Shown in pieces: positions 14,138-27,072 of a DNA stretch of 64,000 nucleotides. The position numbers and the translations under genes were made by a program. Under the pieces are notes generated by a model that worked only from the letters and a program-made list of their open reading frames with translations, was not told where the DNA came from and ran no database searches. Each line of letters begins with the position of its first letter. Within the stretch, counting starts at the first letter, position 1. Origin of the DNA: Liolophura sinensis (lineage: Eukaryota; Mollusca; Polyplacophora; Chitonida; Chitonidae); the NCBI RefSeq assembly GCF_032854445.1, contig NC_088300.1:13647570-13711569 (forward strand), read 5' to 3'.

Positions 14138-14671
14138 GGGAGCCTCTATGGCCGAGGTGGTTAGCGAGCCAACACGACGCAATGACCCAAGAGCTTCTCG
14201 CCAGTAAGGTCGTTGTGAGTTCAAATCCAGTTTATTCTGGCTTCCTCTCCGGTCGTACGTGGGAAAGTTTGCCAGTAGCTTGCGGTGATCGTGGATTTAC
14301 CCCGGATTTTTCCCGGTTTCCTCCCACCATAATGGGGGCCTCCGTGGCTCAGTAAGTTAGCGCGCTAGCGCAGCGTAATGACCCAGAAGCCTCTCACCAC
14401 TGCGGTTGCTGTGCGTTCCAGTCGAGATCATGCTGGTTTCCTCACCGACAGTACGTGGGAAGGTCCTGCAGCAACCTGCGGATGGTCGTGGATTTTTCCC
14501 AGGCAGTGCCCGGTTTCCTCCCCGGTGAAATATTCTTGAGTACGGCGTAAAACATCAATCAAATAAATAAATAAATAAAACCTACCATAATGGTACATGG
14601 CCGCCATCGCATACTAAGTGAAATATTTTTGATTACGGCATAAAACACTAATGAAACAAATGAATAAATAC
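14138..14671 (+). mobile_element. SINE family A, host copy split by a second SINE
   Basis: The host copy begins GGAGCCTCTATGGCCGAGGT (box A-like) and has a box B-like GTGAGTTCAAATCC near 14215. It is intact up to ACCATAATGG at 14326-14335. It resumes at 14584 with the same ACCATAATGG and continues ACATGGCCGCCATCGC to TTACGGCATAAAACACTAAT and an AATAAA-type tail. The two halves rejoin to a complete family A element. Confidence 0.88.
14336..14583 (+). mobile_element. SINE family A, inserted copy
   Basis: A second SINE starts GGGCCTCCGTGGCTCAGTAA and ends GAGTACGGCGTAAAACATCA then (AAAT)n. It sits inside the host copy and is flanked by a perfect 10-bp duplication ACCATAATGG (14326-14335 and 14584-14593). 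It lacks about 30 bp of the consensus (the CCACCATAATGCTGGCCGCC part) just before GTGAAATATTC. Confidence 0.9.
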
Positions 14672-16750
14672 ATGCCTACCACATCAGAAATGAGAAATAT
14701 TGATATAACTGTAACGGATATGCAGTGCTTGACCAGTTTCCTTTTCTATCTTTTCTGGTCAAGAGATATATAACTGTCTATTTTCTACTGAAATAGCATA
14801 ACCTAAACCTGCTTAACTTCTGTATATAATTTTAACATATAATTCGGGAATACATACAGTTATAGAAAAGCAATATTCTCATCCGGCGTCTGATACTTTC
14901 TTATTTATGACATCTTTTTGTGGAACCTAAACTGCTCTGATCTGACAATTGTGAAAAATGCAATTGTCCGATATCAGCCTTTCTTGAACTTAGGGACTTT
15001 CTGTCCACCATATAACTTTCAATATTTAGCACATCCCACAAAATTGAATGTAATAATTAATGTCTTGTCCATAATGACCAGGGAATTGTGACCTGTCTCA
15101 CATTTTGTGTTACTTGAATTTTTTATTATACACGATGGTTTAATTTCGGACATGAGGTGGAATTACTCGTGGATGAAAAGCGGATATACATGAACTCTTT
15201 GCTGGGGCTTCAAAAACACCACGGCATAGCAAATCACTCACAAATGTGCAACAATCGTTCGTGGAGACTGTCGAAGACACCGTGCAAGTTTAAACGGACA
15301 ACTTTCACTGATTGAATGTCTTCGAACAACTGTCAAATTTGCATAACAGGCCAAGAAATTGCGTCACCGGAAGTCAGCCCAGTGAGGCGAAGGGATCGTC
15401 TACTTCTTTAAATCTGAGCAAAGACCTTTCCCGCCGATCGCGTGCGTGTTCTGTGAGATCAGACCGAGAGCTAAATACGTATTGGTCCAATACCATTAAC
15501 GTTATTTGATTCGTTTATCCCGACAAAGCCGTGTTCCGTTCCAAAGTCTGGCTTGTCTCTAACTCGAATGCAGCTTAGCCGAGTGTTCTTTTAAGTTGAC
15601 AAGCGATAAAACTTGTCCCAAGTTGCTAATTTCCTGTGAATGTTTTAGTACACACTCATAATGTAATGGCTTAAAAACACGTCGACGCAGCTTAAGATCA
15701 GCGCGACCGTTGCGCCATTGGCGAATTTGTGATATCTAAACCATATGTGCCTCCTGCTAATACCTTAACTGCCCTCCATCTCCAAAAGAGTTCCCCAGAG
15801 ACACTCTGACGACGACAATTAAATAACATCCAACGTCAGTGACTCGCGTGTTCCACGCAAAGCGTTTCCTCACTTTCCGATCGCTTGACAAATGAAGGGG
15901 TGGCTTTGTAATGACATCGTCGGGATATACTCCGCCACGGGAAGCCAACTGCACTTTGAAGGAATTTTGTTTTCAGCAGAAATAGTGCCTTATGATTGAG
16001 CAGCAAGTCTCGGGGGACTTCGGCCAAATGGCCCTGCCAATGAAATCAAAAGTCCTACCGAGCCAGAATGAATATATTTACATCAACAAAGTATCCTTAC
16101 TGATAGGAATATGTTGGCTGATAAACGCCAATAAAATACCCCAAATCAGTCTATCATCACTGGGAAACGTCTTATATGTCTATGAATTTACTTCCAAATT
16201 GTGCAAATCGGATGAAGGCGTGGATAGGACTGACTTTCTGATAATCACACATCCTTTGGTTTTCACGTTTGGGACAACGAGTTTGGAGTTTTTGAACTGC
16301 TGTGATTATCATTAGCACTATATTTTTGATAGCATTTGCATGCCGGCGATAATATCGAAAGGGTGCTCTATAAATGACTTTAGAATAAATAATAAAAGTG
16401 ACGCCTGATATGAATTCCGATTCCAAAACAAAAGTACATAGTATGTAATGAGTGTTGCAAGTTTTCTTTGATGTCATATAAAGATGCATTATGGGCCTTG
16501 AAACAATACATTTCCGGTCTCAAATATTTCGAAACAAATATATCCTGTTTGTCTTCTACGTTCGAATTTCCATATGAACATTTTGACGATCAAGGCAATG
16601 TATTGGATGATATATATATACACCAGGATAAAACATAACTTTGATGCAGTTAGTAAAACAGCGCTCATTCTATGATTTTTTAAACAGTAATATGGTATTA
16701 GTTTTACAATTTAACAGATGTAGGTAGAAGGATGGTTTAAAGCCATCACC
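14672..16750. other. Intergenic DNA, no gene recognised
   Basis: AT-rich to 15.1 kb, then a GC-richer block to about 16.06 kb (listed separately), then AT-rich again. The 107-residue and 105-residue open frames near 16.0-16.5 kb overlap on opposite strands and lack splice or family support. Confidence 0.5.
15220..16060. promoter_or_regulatory. Candidate cis-regulatory block with octamer and CCAAT motifs
   Basis: A non-repetitive block of higher GC. It has a perfect POU octamer ATTTGCAT at 15337-15344, immediately followed by AACAGG (a weak Sox-like half site in reverse), and a back-to-back CCAAT pair ATTGGTCCAAT at 15481-15491. Regulatory function is inferred. Confidence 0.35.
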
Positions 16751-16754
16751 TGTA

Positions 16755-16925
16755 TCTTACAAAGAACTCGGATGTTTCAAAGCGCTGGCTCAGATGGTTA
16801 CAGCTCTGTATGGCTAAGATGGTTTAAAGCTCTGTAAAACTCGGATGTCTCAGGTGGTTAAAACGCTGGCTCAGATGCTAAAAGCGCTGCATGGCTCAGA
16901 TAGCTAAAGCGCTGGCCTTGAGTGT
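16755..16925 (+). repeat. Short tandem array of a tRNA box A-like segment
   Basis: Variants of GCGCTGGCTCAGATGGTTA (also TGGCTAAGATGGTTTAAAGC and TGGCTCAGATAGCTAAAGCG) recur about six times at uneven spacing of 20-35 bp. The unit resembles the 5' quarter of a tRNA (box A, D-arm) as found in SINE heads. No box B follows the repeats, so these are not tRNA genes. Confidence 0.6.
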
Positions 16926-18790
16926 GAGTCTTCGTAAATTGCTGTTTCAGAAGGGAGGAAATATGATGGCAAGCTTAAAGGTGTGGTCTGCTCTCGAGAC
17001 GTCCTAAATAAATGACCACATGACTTTTTAAGCCATATATGAGGAGCTCATCACTCCGTAGATGTGATATTTCGTTAGCTTCTTACTTCCGCTAGTCAGA
17101 CGTGTTTTAATTTCTACCTCAAATTCGGCATAATTTTAATTTACATCAGTATTCTCTCAACTTATTCACAAATCGATATTCCTTGCCGTTATATATACTA
17201 GGTCCAATTAATTGTTGGAAATCCAAGTCCGAATGGAGGATGTCGTAATTTTGTGACTTAAATCAACAAGTCGATCTTCAACCACAACTGAGCAACTAAA
17301 ATATAAAAATAAATAAGTCGTTTTAAGAAAATAGATAAGATGCTGACACTTCGTCGAAAACTGAAAATCTTGAGATATTTCTCACTGAAGAAAAATAAAA
17401 CCACTAAACGCTTTACTCTATAGATAATGATTTGAGCTCAGTAAAATGGATCGATATCACTTCTCCTACAAGCTTACATTCAACTACCGCTTGAAGTACT
17501 TTTCACAGTTGTTGGTGGCCACATGTGGAGTAACTGTTCCAGGAAAGTTAAAGTCTGACAAGTGGAAACCCGCTATAGCTTGAGAAAACCGACGGGGCCT
17601 TTGGTATAGCGGAGAGGACCCAGGTCCATCCGTAATAGGTTTCGATCATCCCAGTCTGCTTTGTCCCATCGCCCCAAGGAGGCAATCCATTGAATAAACT
17701 CCGAGCGGCTCTTCTCTCTGGTAGTTCCCTAAAGAGGTTTAACAATTTCGGTAAAGATGTCCGTAAACCGTCCATTTCTCAGCATATTAATTATAGTCCC
17801 TACACTAAAACCCATGCCAGCTCATAAAAAAGAAAATCGCTCGAGGCTAAATGACCAATCAAGCGCCGGTTTTCGAAGCTTTGAATATGTGGTTAGCGAG
17901 TTGGCCGTAATGGGAGTTTTCCGTTGCCAATTTCGTAGCGGTAATATGGGTACACAGCGTTTCGTTGTTTTCGCCTCTTCAATTGACCGTTGAATGATGT
18001 CTGCAAATAGCGTTTAGGAGCGTTACGGACACAAACTCAATCCACCACAATTCTGAGATAAAGCCCTTTCCTGGACCGAGGTATTTCGCCTAACCTCTTG
18101 CCGCCAACAAAGTGGCTTCATTGACCGATGCTAGAGAAACGGCTTGGATTTGGAGGAAGTTTCCATGCACGCCTCTGTTCCTGCAAGTCCTTCAGCTGGT
18201 AGTCTTTGAACCATAGCTATTTTGTTAAGCAAACCATTCTGGTCACATCTTTTTCAGAAGATTAAACTTCAGGGTTTCAAAGATCTTCATAAAAGCTTCT
18301 TTGATGTAAGGACGTTGAACCAAATTAAAACCAATGTAATTAACCTGGGCGTTGATTGGTCAAAGACGAAGTTAAGGACACTGACTTCTTGACTACAAAG
18401 ACAAGAGTTTTTCTTTTACAAATTTCTCTGAATTGCCTTGCATCCAAGCGTGCTTTTTGATTAATGATTTCTATTTTGCTCCTGTCGTTATTGAAAGTAG
18501 AATAATTATTGATTCCACACTTCTATTACCAAACATTATCCACAACCACAGCATGCTTTCTTCAAAACACTTCCACTATTATTGTCATTTGACAGCGAAG
18601 TAATCTGAGAATAAAAATTCTGTTAAGATCTTTTGATGTTCACGTCTTTTCCAATGTCTACATGCAGCTGCATAATTTTTGTGACGTAAAATATATATGA
18701 TTCATTGCGAACATTTTCATGTATATACATATCGATTGTCTTTGGTAGGATCTTGGCTACATGAAATAGAGCGTATGCATAGGGGCGGAC
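16926..18790. other. Intergenic DNA, no gene recognised
   Basis: From about 17500 to 18450 the sequence is GC-richer and repeat-free, including CAGCATATTAATTATAGTCC near 17777 and ATGACCAATCAAGC near 17850. It is another possible regulatory block in the Six3/6 upstream desert. No coding potential with splice sites was seen. Confidence 0.45.
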
Positions 18791-18972
18791 TATTGTGTAG
18801 ATATTTCTGCATATGTAAAAGCGTGTTTAGCAGAAACATTGCAAAATAACAGACAGCATTCGACAAGAAAAGGATCATTCCAAAATAACTCCTTTCAATG
18901 TGGAATGCTGTCTTTTATTTTGCAACATTTCTGCTAAAATATTTTTACATATATGGAAATATCTACACTATA
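18791..18972. repeat. Long imperfect inverted repeat (hairpin or MITE-like)
   Basis: The left arm, 18791-18860, starts TATTGTGTAGATATTTCTGC and ends ACAGACAGCATTC. The right arm, 18902-18972, starts GGAATGCTGTC and ends GGAAATATCTACACTATA. The arms pair over about 70 bp with some mismatches and leave a loop near 40 bp. No clear target duplication was seen. Confidence 0.85.
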
Positions 18973-18994
18973 ATTTAGACATCTCTAGCAATGC

Positions 18995-19175
18995 CGTGAC
19001 ACTGACCGAGCCGTATCAAAGTAGGACTGGCTTATAGCGTCTGTGATAGTGGGTTCGAATCTCGTTCCCGTCAGTGTGGATGGTGCTTGAGGTCAGACGC
19101 TTCTTGCCCCACACATAAACCTCACTATTGTTATGTAAGTGAAATATTCTGTGTGTTGAAAACTCAATCATTGGT
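18995..19175 (+). mobile_element. Degenerate tRNA-derived SINE-like element
   Basis: It has a box B match GGGTTCGAATC near 19051 and tRNA-like pairing between ACACTGACCGAG and the later CGTCAGTGTGG. Downstream, TAAGTGAAATATTCTGTGTG resembles the family A 3' region. Box A is poor. Confidence 0.4.
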
Positions 19176-22100
19176 TGGAATAGCCCTGCAAGTGTTGGCG
19201 AGGGGAGAGTAAAGGTATGTGAAGGCTTAACCCTGAATAATTCAGGTCTGGAATTAGAACAAATTGTTTCATTCGACGCGTTCACACGGTTTGTCTAATT
19301 CTACACAGTCTATTGAGTACTTTATTTTCTTATCATCGAATTCGACAAGTCGACACGACAAATCGCACCGTGTGATTCCCGGCTCAACCTACGTAACGCG
19401 TTTTAAATACCTCTCACTTCCAGCGTCATGTGACCGGACACCCGCTGATATATTTCACAGGTAATACTTCGCCATTTTAGTTAAAGAGAGGCTGACGAAT
19501 TGCATACCTTTATTTAATACACAATTTTCTCTCCATAAATGTACGTTATTTTATCTTTTGCACTTTGACCATACAAATAAAAAGTTATACGTTATATTCA
19601 AGTTGTACATAAGCTTAGGCGTACAACTGCTTTGGCAGTTCTTCGCTCAGGAAGCGGCAGAAGTCTCGTGCATTTCAATAGCAAAATAAACCTATTACAA
19701 GTAGTGCATTTAAAGCAAAAAACAAGGTATATGTATTTTGTTAGTTTCAGTTTTCATAACATAATGTCCTTTTCATATTAAAAAAAAACGACGTCACATT
19801 AAGTAAGTTAGCAAGTGTAAGACATTTGAAACAAAAAGATAAAAAAGAAGATAATAAGACTTCCATTTTCGAATTAAAATCTTACGATGTTACGAAATCA
19901 AGTATAGGCCTAAGGTCCAGTGACGTCATCTCTTAACAGCACGGAGGAGAAAATGTCTTTTCAAGTGACGTCATCCTGAGTTTGCTAACTGGATGTGTAA
20001 TTCTGTAGATTGGCGAGTGTGTGATATAGGTCATTTTATAAGAAGTCACAAATAAATATTAAAAACAAATGATTTAAAACGCGTTAATCCTTGTTCATGG
20101 GGTGTCATTTAGCAAAAGAGTGACATTATGAGCTGAAATGTGTTAAAAAGTGACAATTATACGAGACAAGTGTTGAACCTGACATTTCCGTTGGTAACCC
20201 GAGCCGCGTGATTACCGTGGTATGCGAGACCTTGTCTGCGTGGCGCACATGTCTGTCTCAACTCAGCTATCACAGGCGATCACCACTGACAGGCTTCAAT
20301 GTCAGGCCGCTTCTCCAACTGTCAATTTACCGGCAGAAAACAAGCGCATCTGACCCACATGCAAACAGCAGTGATGCCAGTGAGTAAGAACGGTGAAGAT
20401 TCGAAGGCAGACGTTCAGGCGAAAATTCTCCTAAAAGCCATTTAGCCCTTCTGACAGCTCGTCAAAACTGCAGTCTAATATTGAAGGCGAACATCCGATG
20501 AGAAGACAACGAAGTCCGTTTCACGACGTCAAGAGTCAAGAATTACGAAAACCTGTCGGAGTTAATAGGCTTCAGAAATTTTGGGGAAAAGCCTATAGGG
20601 GTGAGATGAATTGCCACGAGGTATATACGTGTACCAACATAATCATTCTCTGAGAACATACACTTAATTACCACTTCGTGTTCCGTTATACATAACCTAC
20701 TGGCATTGGCGAATCCATTCCAGAAAACTTATCATCACCATCTGTCCGAAATGCGGCACATCCCTCCACTCATCCGAGGGCGCTGTAATATACATACGTC
20801 TGATCGACAACAGCTGAGATAATCATGACCACCTATACCGGATATCAAGGCATCCTGTGTAAGTGAACAAACTGAACGCAGAATTTCAAGTATTGATAGC
20901 TCACCTATATACAGACTTAATATTTGTAGTCTTTCACTATATAGTTTTAGCAACAATTTACCGAATATACAGTTTCTACTATACGTGGAAAGACTCCTAT
21001 ACAAAATCGATGAAGTCATGATTGGTTGGAACAGATTGGTTGAGTACGAAAATTATGCTTGTTGGTGCATGTATAAATTCCAATGTTTTCAATACCTGCT
21101 TCTGCTTGACTATAGATTTGGTAGTTATGTAGTAGGTATAAGCATGTAGAGTGCACTCATTCGGATCTCAAGAGGGGAAAGCTTCCTGCTTCACATATTT
21201 ATCGCTGTGCTTCCTTTAAATCTGACTACATATGTGGCGAGAGAACAAGCCAAATTCAAAGCGAATTTCTAACAACAGATCCTCTATGTGTCTGTATGTT
21301 TAGATTTATACCAATCCATCAAATCCATTTGGAATTTGATGATTTGAACTTCAGAGAGCCATGATTTTCTGATAAAACTCTACATGGCGACTTTACCTAT
21401 TAGGGGAAACAATTTAGCCATTGAAAATGTTACGATAACAGTCTCATCGAAAGCTTTGGAGTCGAAATTTAGCCTTACACGTCTTTTAGATTTGCAACAA
21501 GATGTAATTTGAACCAAAGCGGCTCCATGTTTGTATTAAGAAAGAATTTTTTGTAGTAAGGCTACCTCCTCCATGGGACAAATATAAAACATTTGCTCAG
21601 ATTACTTTAATCGTGTTATGTACAGCCTTACTTGGTTACCGTAAACACGTACCGTGTATGAAGTATTCACATGTAATGGCACAGAAAACATGCGTGGTTT
21701 TAAAAGTCGGGTATTGTTGATGAAGACTGTACACATTTGTTTTTTTTGTGTGGACACGTATCAAAGAGGCACTTCTCAGTAAACATGTTATCATGCAGAT
21801 ACATGTAAGCCTACATATATAGTTAATGAAAAATGACATTTTTTTTGCTGTTTTTTCTGCTATGCCTATAAGACTACGACCTATACAAATTTCAAAGCAT
21901 AGGCGCTTATATAACTTAGTATCTCCAAAGTACATCCAGTTTTCACCAACAAGCATAATTCGAGCAACAAAACCGTATAAATGTCAAACATGGAAATTGT
22001 AACTGAAATAATATGAAATGTTTAATAAAACAGACTAATAAGAATACATTATACATGTAGTTAACTGGCGACATAATATGAACACAGACATTATATTCGT

Positions 22101-25100
22101 CCAAAGTAATTAACCTTTGGCATATATATTATCCATTTGATGAACACAGTTTAATCGCTCGCACAATATTCAAAACAATCCCTTAGTGTTTCCATAACTA
22201 ATGACCAAAGAAAAGTCCGGAAATTCGTCAAACGGTAGTTCACTTGAGAAAGTTTCCGGCAAAAGTCTTGATTGTTTTTCGTCGGATGGAAGGCGGCAGA
22301 TAATCGTGTGAGGATTGGACACGGTATTCTCTGAACGAACGGCTCACAGTCCGCTCCGGAAATCAAGCTTGAATCATGTTTTTATCGCTACTTAGATAAG
22401 CGCCATTAAGATATTGACCGAGCCACGTTTTTAATAAACATTAACAGAGAGCGTGCTCCTTTTTGTTTGCCAATAATCGGTTTATTTGATGCTCACCAAA
22501 GGTAAAGTGTCGAGACCCGAACTTAAACAAGACGTCTTGTGCACGGAGCAACACGACAACAACTTTGTGGCTTGAAAAGCCCGGAGCCAAAGCTCAACGA
22601 AACAGATCCATGGTTGGCAGACAAGACACGGTGAGAGTGAGCTGGAATCCGACTGGTCACGCGACTGTGCATGTGTCACAGGATGGTTAGCCCTGGCGTC
22701 ATCATCAACATTAAACCCTACATTCATAACTGTTAGGCTAATGAAACTCACATTGTTTCATGGGTGCGAAAGCCACATTTGTAACATATTATGAATGAGA
22801 TTATAGCGCCAATAAAAGGTTTTACAATGTTTAGCCAAAGCCACTTTTACAGAATTTAGTACGGAGCTTTTCCGTCGTTCAAATGACGTCTTGTAATGCT
22901 ATACAGACCATACGTGTATGTCGAAATCATACCTATAATACCATGAAGATTGGCCTTATATAGTTGATATGGGTTATATTTGGTTAGAGAGGTGTAGGGT
23001 TTTAGTCCATAAATCAAGAGATATATCCCATTCTTCTCTACCAATAAGACTTTTTAAAAAACCGTCTTGACCATATACGATATGGCTAGCAGGTGCAGTT
23101 TCCCATGGGTATGATATGTCTCACCCTTATAGCAGCGGAAACTCTTAAAAGCTGCCTCCTGTCCACTTTCAGAAGCACATCGAATTAATCCATGACATAC
23201 TTAATGATTCTGTCCTGTGAACTACAGTTTTCTAATCCCCTATAAACTTTTTTTATTAATATTTTTTGTGTATGGCAAGACAGAGCCATAGAATTTCAGC
23301 AGAAGGCAATTCACTCATTAGAGTACAATTCCTCGAGGGCCCAGTTCAAGGGTGTGTTTTTTTACACGTCGGTCTCTAACGGAAACCTACAAAATGACCC
23401 ATTGTCCAGTCGTATCCGCTTTCTATTTGGTTCGTAAAGTTTTTAGCATCTTCTTGTCGAGAGCCTAAGCTTGAGAATGAGGCTGCCCGAGGGTGCCGGA
23501 GAAGTGGCCTGGGCTAAAGATGTTAGCAATGAAGATCAGGTCAACTCTATTCTCCTCGCCTGACCCTTCCAGGTCCCATACGGTCGCTGATATTCACCAA
23601 AGACATGGAAACTTGAGAATTCATAACTAAGGTTTGCTCAAGAAGAAAATTCGATTCCAATTTACCGAGAGATTCCTGGTGGGATGAGATGATGTTGGTT
23701 TGGAATATAGCCGAACATGAGCCTTGTTGTAGCAAGGCACTATTTGTCCTCTCTGCTGGATAATTCAATCAACTAAATCGAACAGCGATCGACCTTTGCC
23801 CACTTCCACGCCAAACAGAAAGAAATGTAATATTTCGCCTTAAAAATTAGAACGATGATTTTCCAAAGAATTCTTTGCCGGTTGATAGCTGCCGGCAGCT
23901 GGCGTTAAACACATGATTGTTCAAAGTCCTGTCCACATTTGCTTCCGAATCAACCACAATCTTGCTAATGACATCAAGTCGACATATTATCTCCCGAGTT
24001 GCCCATGTAACAAGGTCCGATGCGGCTCGCTTTTGGCCGTGCTCATTGCCCGGTCTGTATTTACCGACACGGCCTCGGGCACCGATCGTCTGCAAATTGA
24101 TAGTATAATATTTAACTTCAGAGCTTTTCTGTAGCCAAATATTGCAAATTAGTGCACGGGATGAAATAACGTTGGAGAGTCGCGAGACATGTGGATATCG
24201 TGCAGCAGCCGGCCTGTATACAAAGGCAGCAGAGCGTCTTCATGATGATTCTTGATTTGGACATTGTCTGGACGTTATATAAACCTGTACGTAAACAGAA
24301 AATAGCAACGTTTTGCGGCTGTTGAACTAGTGTACTTGTTCGTTTATCGTGTACAATATTTTCACGACATGAATTTCTCATGAAGTGACTGTGTCGAAAG
24401 GATACTGACACAGTTATTACCAAATTTATTAGTTGGATTGATACGCAGCAAGAATTTGAACAATTAAAGTACAAAACACTATTCGCATTTGGCCATTTTT
24501 TCATTCAGATTTTGATGAAAAGCTTGAGAGATTTGTCCAAGTTGGTGAAGGGGTGTAATTAATTCAAGCATTTTGGAGGTTGAGGCTGTCCATTCTGGTT
24601 AATTATGATGAAGCGTATATGGATGAGGTGATAGAGTATAAGCTTTTATCCTGGTCAATGCTACATCGGGGGATTACCTGCTTCCAGATTTACATACACA
24701 TGGGTGTATATTCACTCACTCAAACAGATATTGGTTGAGCCTATTTTGGGGTAAAAAAGTATCTAGATTGCGGAAAATTAAGATCAACCTATAACGTTTA
24801 CATATATACAAGCTGGAGATGGGAATATCACGTTGACAAAATGAGTCATCGTACAACACTATAAAAATATACATTTTCTGACTACAAATGAAGTTTAATC
24901 CGCTGAGAAACGGTTTTGTACCCTGCATGGAGCTTTCACGGCCTATACTATATAGCATAGTTCCGGGCCGGTCCCAGCGATTAGTCGAAGGCCTATATAT
25001 CGTCAGTGTGGAGTAATATGTCGTAGAACAACATAAATCTTTCGGACAAGATCCGAAACATGTAGGCCTATAGGCATTCAACTGATTGTGGCTATATTTA

Positions 25101-25800
25101 TGGTGAATTTCGTTAAGGTTAATCATACACCATTTTGCTGATGGGACACAGAGGGAATTACTAGTATTTGTTAATGCATGCCTTTTATATATGCTCAGTG
25201 TTAAAATGTTGCATGCATGGTTATATAGTCGCAATTTAAAGGTAGCCCATGCAGCCTGACAGGTCTCTTGCTTGTACGTACTAAGTGATTATCAGTATAG
25301 CACGACTCGAAGGATTGTTCAAAAGCCAACAATATTTGACTACTAGATTTTACTCGAAGACTAAAGTTCTTTAACTGCTGTGGTTTTGAATAGCCAGGGT
25401 TTGATAATTACCCGGAGAAATGTAGTGCTTCCGGCTCTAGGCGATTTTCCGTTCCAAAAACCATGAGTAAGTTGTTAAATGCGAATTTTTTTGTGTGTGT
25501 TATTTTTTGGGGGAAAATCATGAGAAATCGAAGAGAACAGTTGGATATGCAAACTTAATAGACAGTCCGATCCTCTTTCGATTAATTTAAGAGTACGGCG
25601 TAAATACGGCATAAATTAATTTTCGCCATGCGTTTCTCGGTGGCTTTATCCTCAACGCATATAGGGCTTACGTGTGGGAAATCAAGCGACCATAGTATTT
25701 CAAGCCGGCTAATACTAGATTTCAAACCGGTAATTTCCTCCATAGTTACACTGTCTCCTGGTTTACACGTTCTCGCCAAGTACATTTTGTTGGGAATAAT
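19176..25800. other. Gene desert with GC-richer islands
   Basis: No supported coding exon. GC-richer, repeat-free islands lie at about 20180-20500, 22150-22750 and 23380-24120, separated by AT-rich DNA. Open frames of 82, 73 and 63 codons overlap on both strands at 23.85-24.13 kb, which reflects fewer stop codons rather than a gene. A 172-codon minus frame at 24716-25234 has no domain I recognise and no splice support. A piece of SINE tail (GAGTACGGCGTAAATACGGC) is at about 25591. Confidence 0.5.
23380..24120. promoter_or_regulatory. Candidate cis-regulatory block
   Basis: About 740 bp of non-repetitive, higher-GC, non-coding sequence lies between AT-rich flanks. It could serve either Six3/6 or the gene at 27.6 kb. 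The claim rests on composition only. Confidence 0.25.
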
Positions 25801-25810
25801 ATTTCCTAGA

Positions 25811-26079
25811 GGGGTCTCCGTGGCCAGGGTGATAAGCGGCGCAATAACCCATCAGGATCATCTCACCAATGCGGTCGCTGTGAGATCAAGTCCAACTCAT
25901 GCTGGCTTCCTCTCCGGCCATACGTGGGGAGATCTCTCAGCAACCTGCGGATGATCGTGGTTTTCCCCGGGTTTCGCCCAGTTTCCTCCCACCATAATGC
26001 TGGCCAAGCATTAAGTTAAATACTCAAGTGAAATACTCTTGATTACGGCGTAAACACTAATCAAATAGAAAAATAAAAC
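25811..26079 (+). mobile_element. SINE family A, near full length
   Basis: It starts GGGGTCTCCGTGGCCAGGGT, has a box B-like GTGAGATCAAGTCC near 25880, then AACCTGCGGATGATCGTGGT, TTTCCTCCCACCATAATGCT and GATTACGGCGTAAACACTAA before an A-rich tail. An extra stretch interrupts the normal GTCGTATAAGTGAAA portion. Confidence 0.92.
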
Positions 26080-27066
26080 TTTCCTAGATGTTTTTTTTAC
26101 AGTGGACGATGTCTTCCTCATTGCCTTGAAACATGAAACCTCCAATTTGGCAATACCTGTATAAAAAGACCCTTTTAAATAAACAAAGGCAAAAGATGTC
26201 AAAGTTTCAAATAAAAAATTACATAAACTAGCGCCCTTTGTATGAAGTCGGACTTCACAGTGTTGGCTAATCACTTGGCTTTTTAATATCATCATGTCAG
26301 ATTAAGTAGTGTATTTGGTTATGCGTTACCATTATACTATTATTAGTAATTTACCATATTGAGGATTTTTATAATTATACATTTGAAACATTTGTCATTC
26401 TCTTTGTGGGATGTCTTCATAACCATATATAATAACTGAGTTTTTACCAGAACAGAGCGGAGAAATGTAAGACCAAGGGGAGATAACTCGATAAATGAAA
26501 CGTGTAAAGATCGAGAAAAAGTTATGTCCCCTATTCAATACAAAGTATAAATGTACCTCTATTCGTGGATTTCAGTCATCGGTTTAAACGATTTCAAATG
26601 AATATCATATCCAATGTGCTGATGGTAGTTTAGTTTCTTTGGGCTGTTCCCTGTTTCATAAGGAAATAAATAAATAAAAAGAAACGAAACAAAGCACAAA
26701 CTACATGTACATCCTTGCATAACATATTTTATGATTAACCATTCAAAGGTAAGATTGTTGAACGTTAAAGTTAGACAACTGTACAAAATATGCATGTAAG
26801 GAATGTGGTATATCCATGATATGATACATAGTCATCCAATACTGACAGAATCATTTCAAGGACTGTACACAAACAAACAAACAAAAAGGTCAAATTGCAA
26901 TAACCCCATCAACAGATTAACAAAGTGTCAAAATATATGTGTATTTGTTTAGCAATGAAAATCACACAGCAGAAACTTGTAGGCTTATACCACACTAGCA
27001 TATAGTTTAATGCATCATGTGGTAAATTTGAGGAAATACCTGAAAGGTGAAAAATTACTAATTAAC
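26080..27066. other. AT-rich intergenic DNA, nothing recognised
   Basis: Low-complexity AT-rich sequence, probably downstream of the minus-strand gene at 27.6 kb. Confidence 0.5.
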
Positions 27067-27072
27067 TTTATT
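27067..27072 (-). terminator. Possible polyadenylation signal AATAAA
   Basis: A minus-strand AATAAA lies about 540 bp downstream of the stop codon at 27609. Other AT-rich matches exist nearby, so it is only a plausible choice. Confidence 0.3.

Noticed and set aside
19000-19085. Functional tRNA gene
   Set aside because: Box B is good, but box A is poor and no proper cloverleaf could be drawn. SINE-like sequence follows it.
24716-25234. 172-codon minus-strand open frame
   Set aside because: No domain, low-complexity AT-type residues and no splice or neighbour support.
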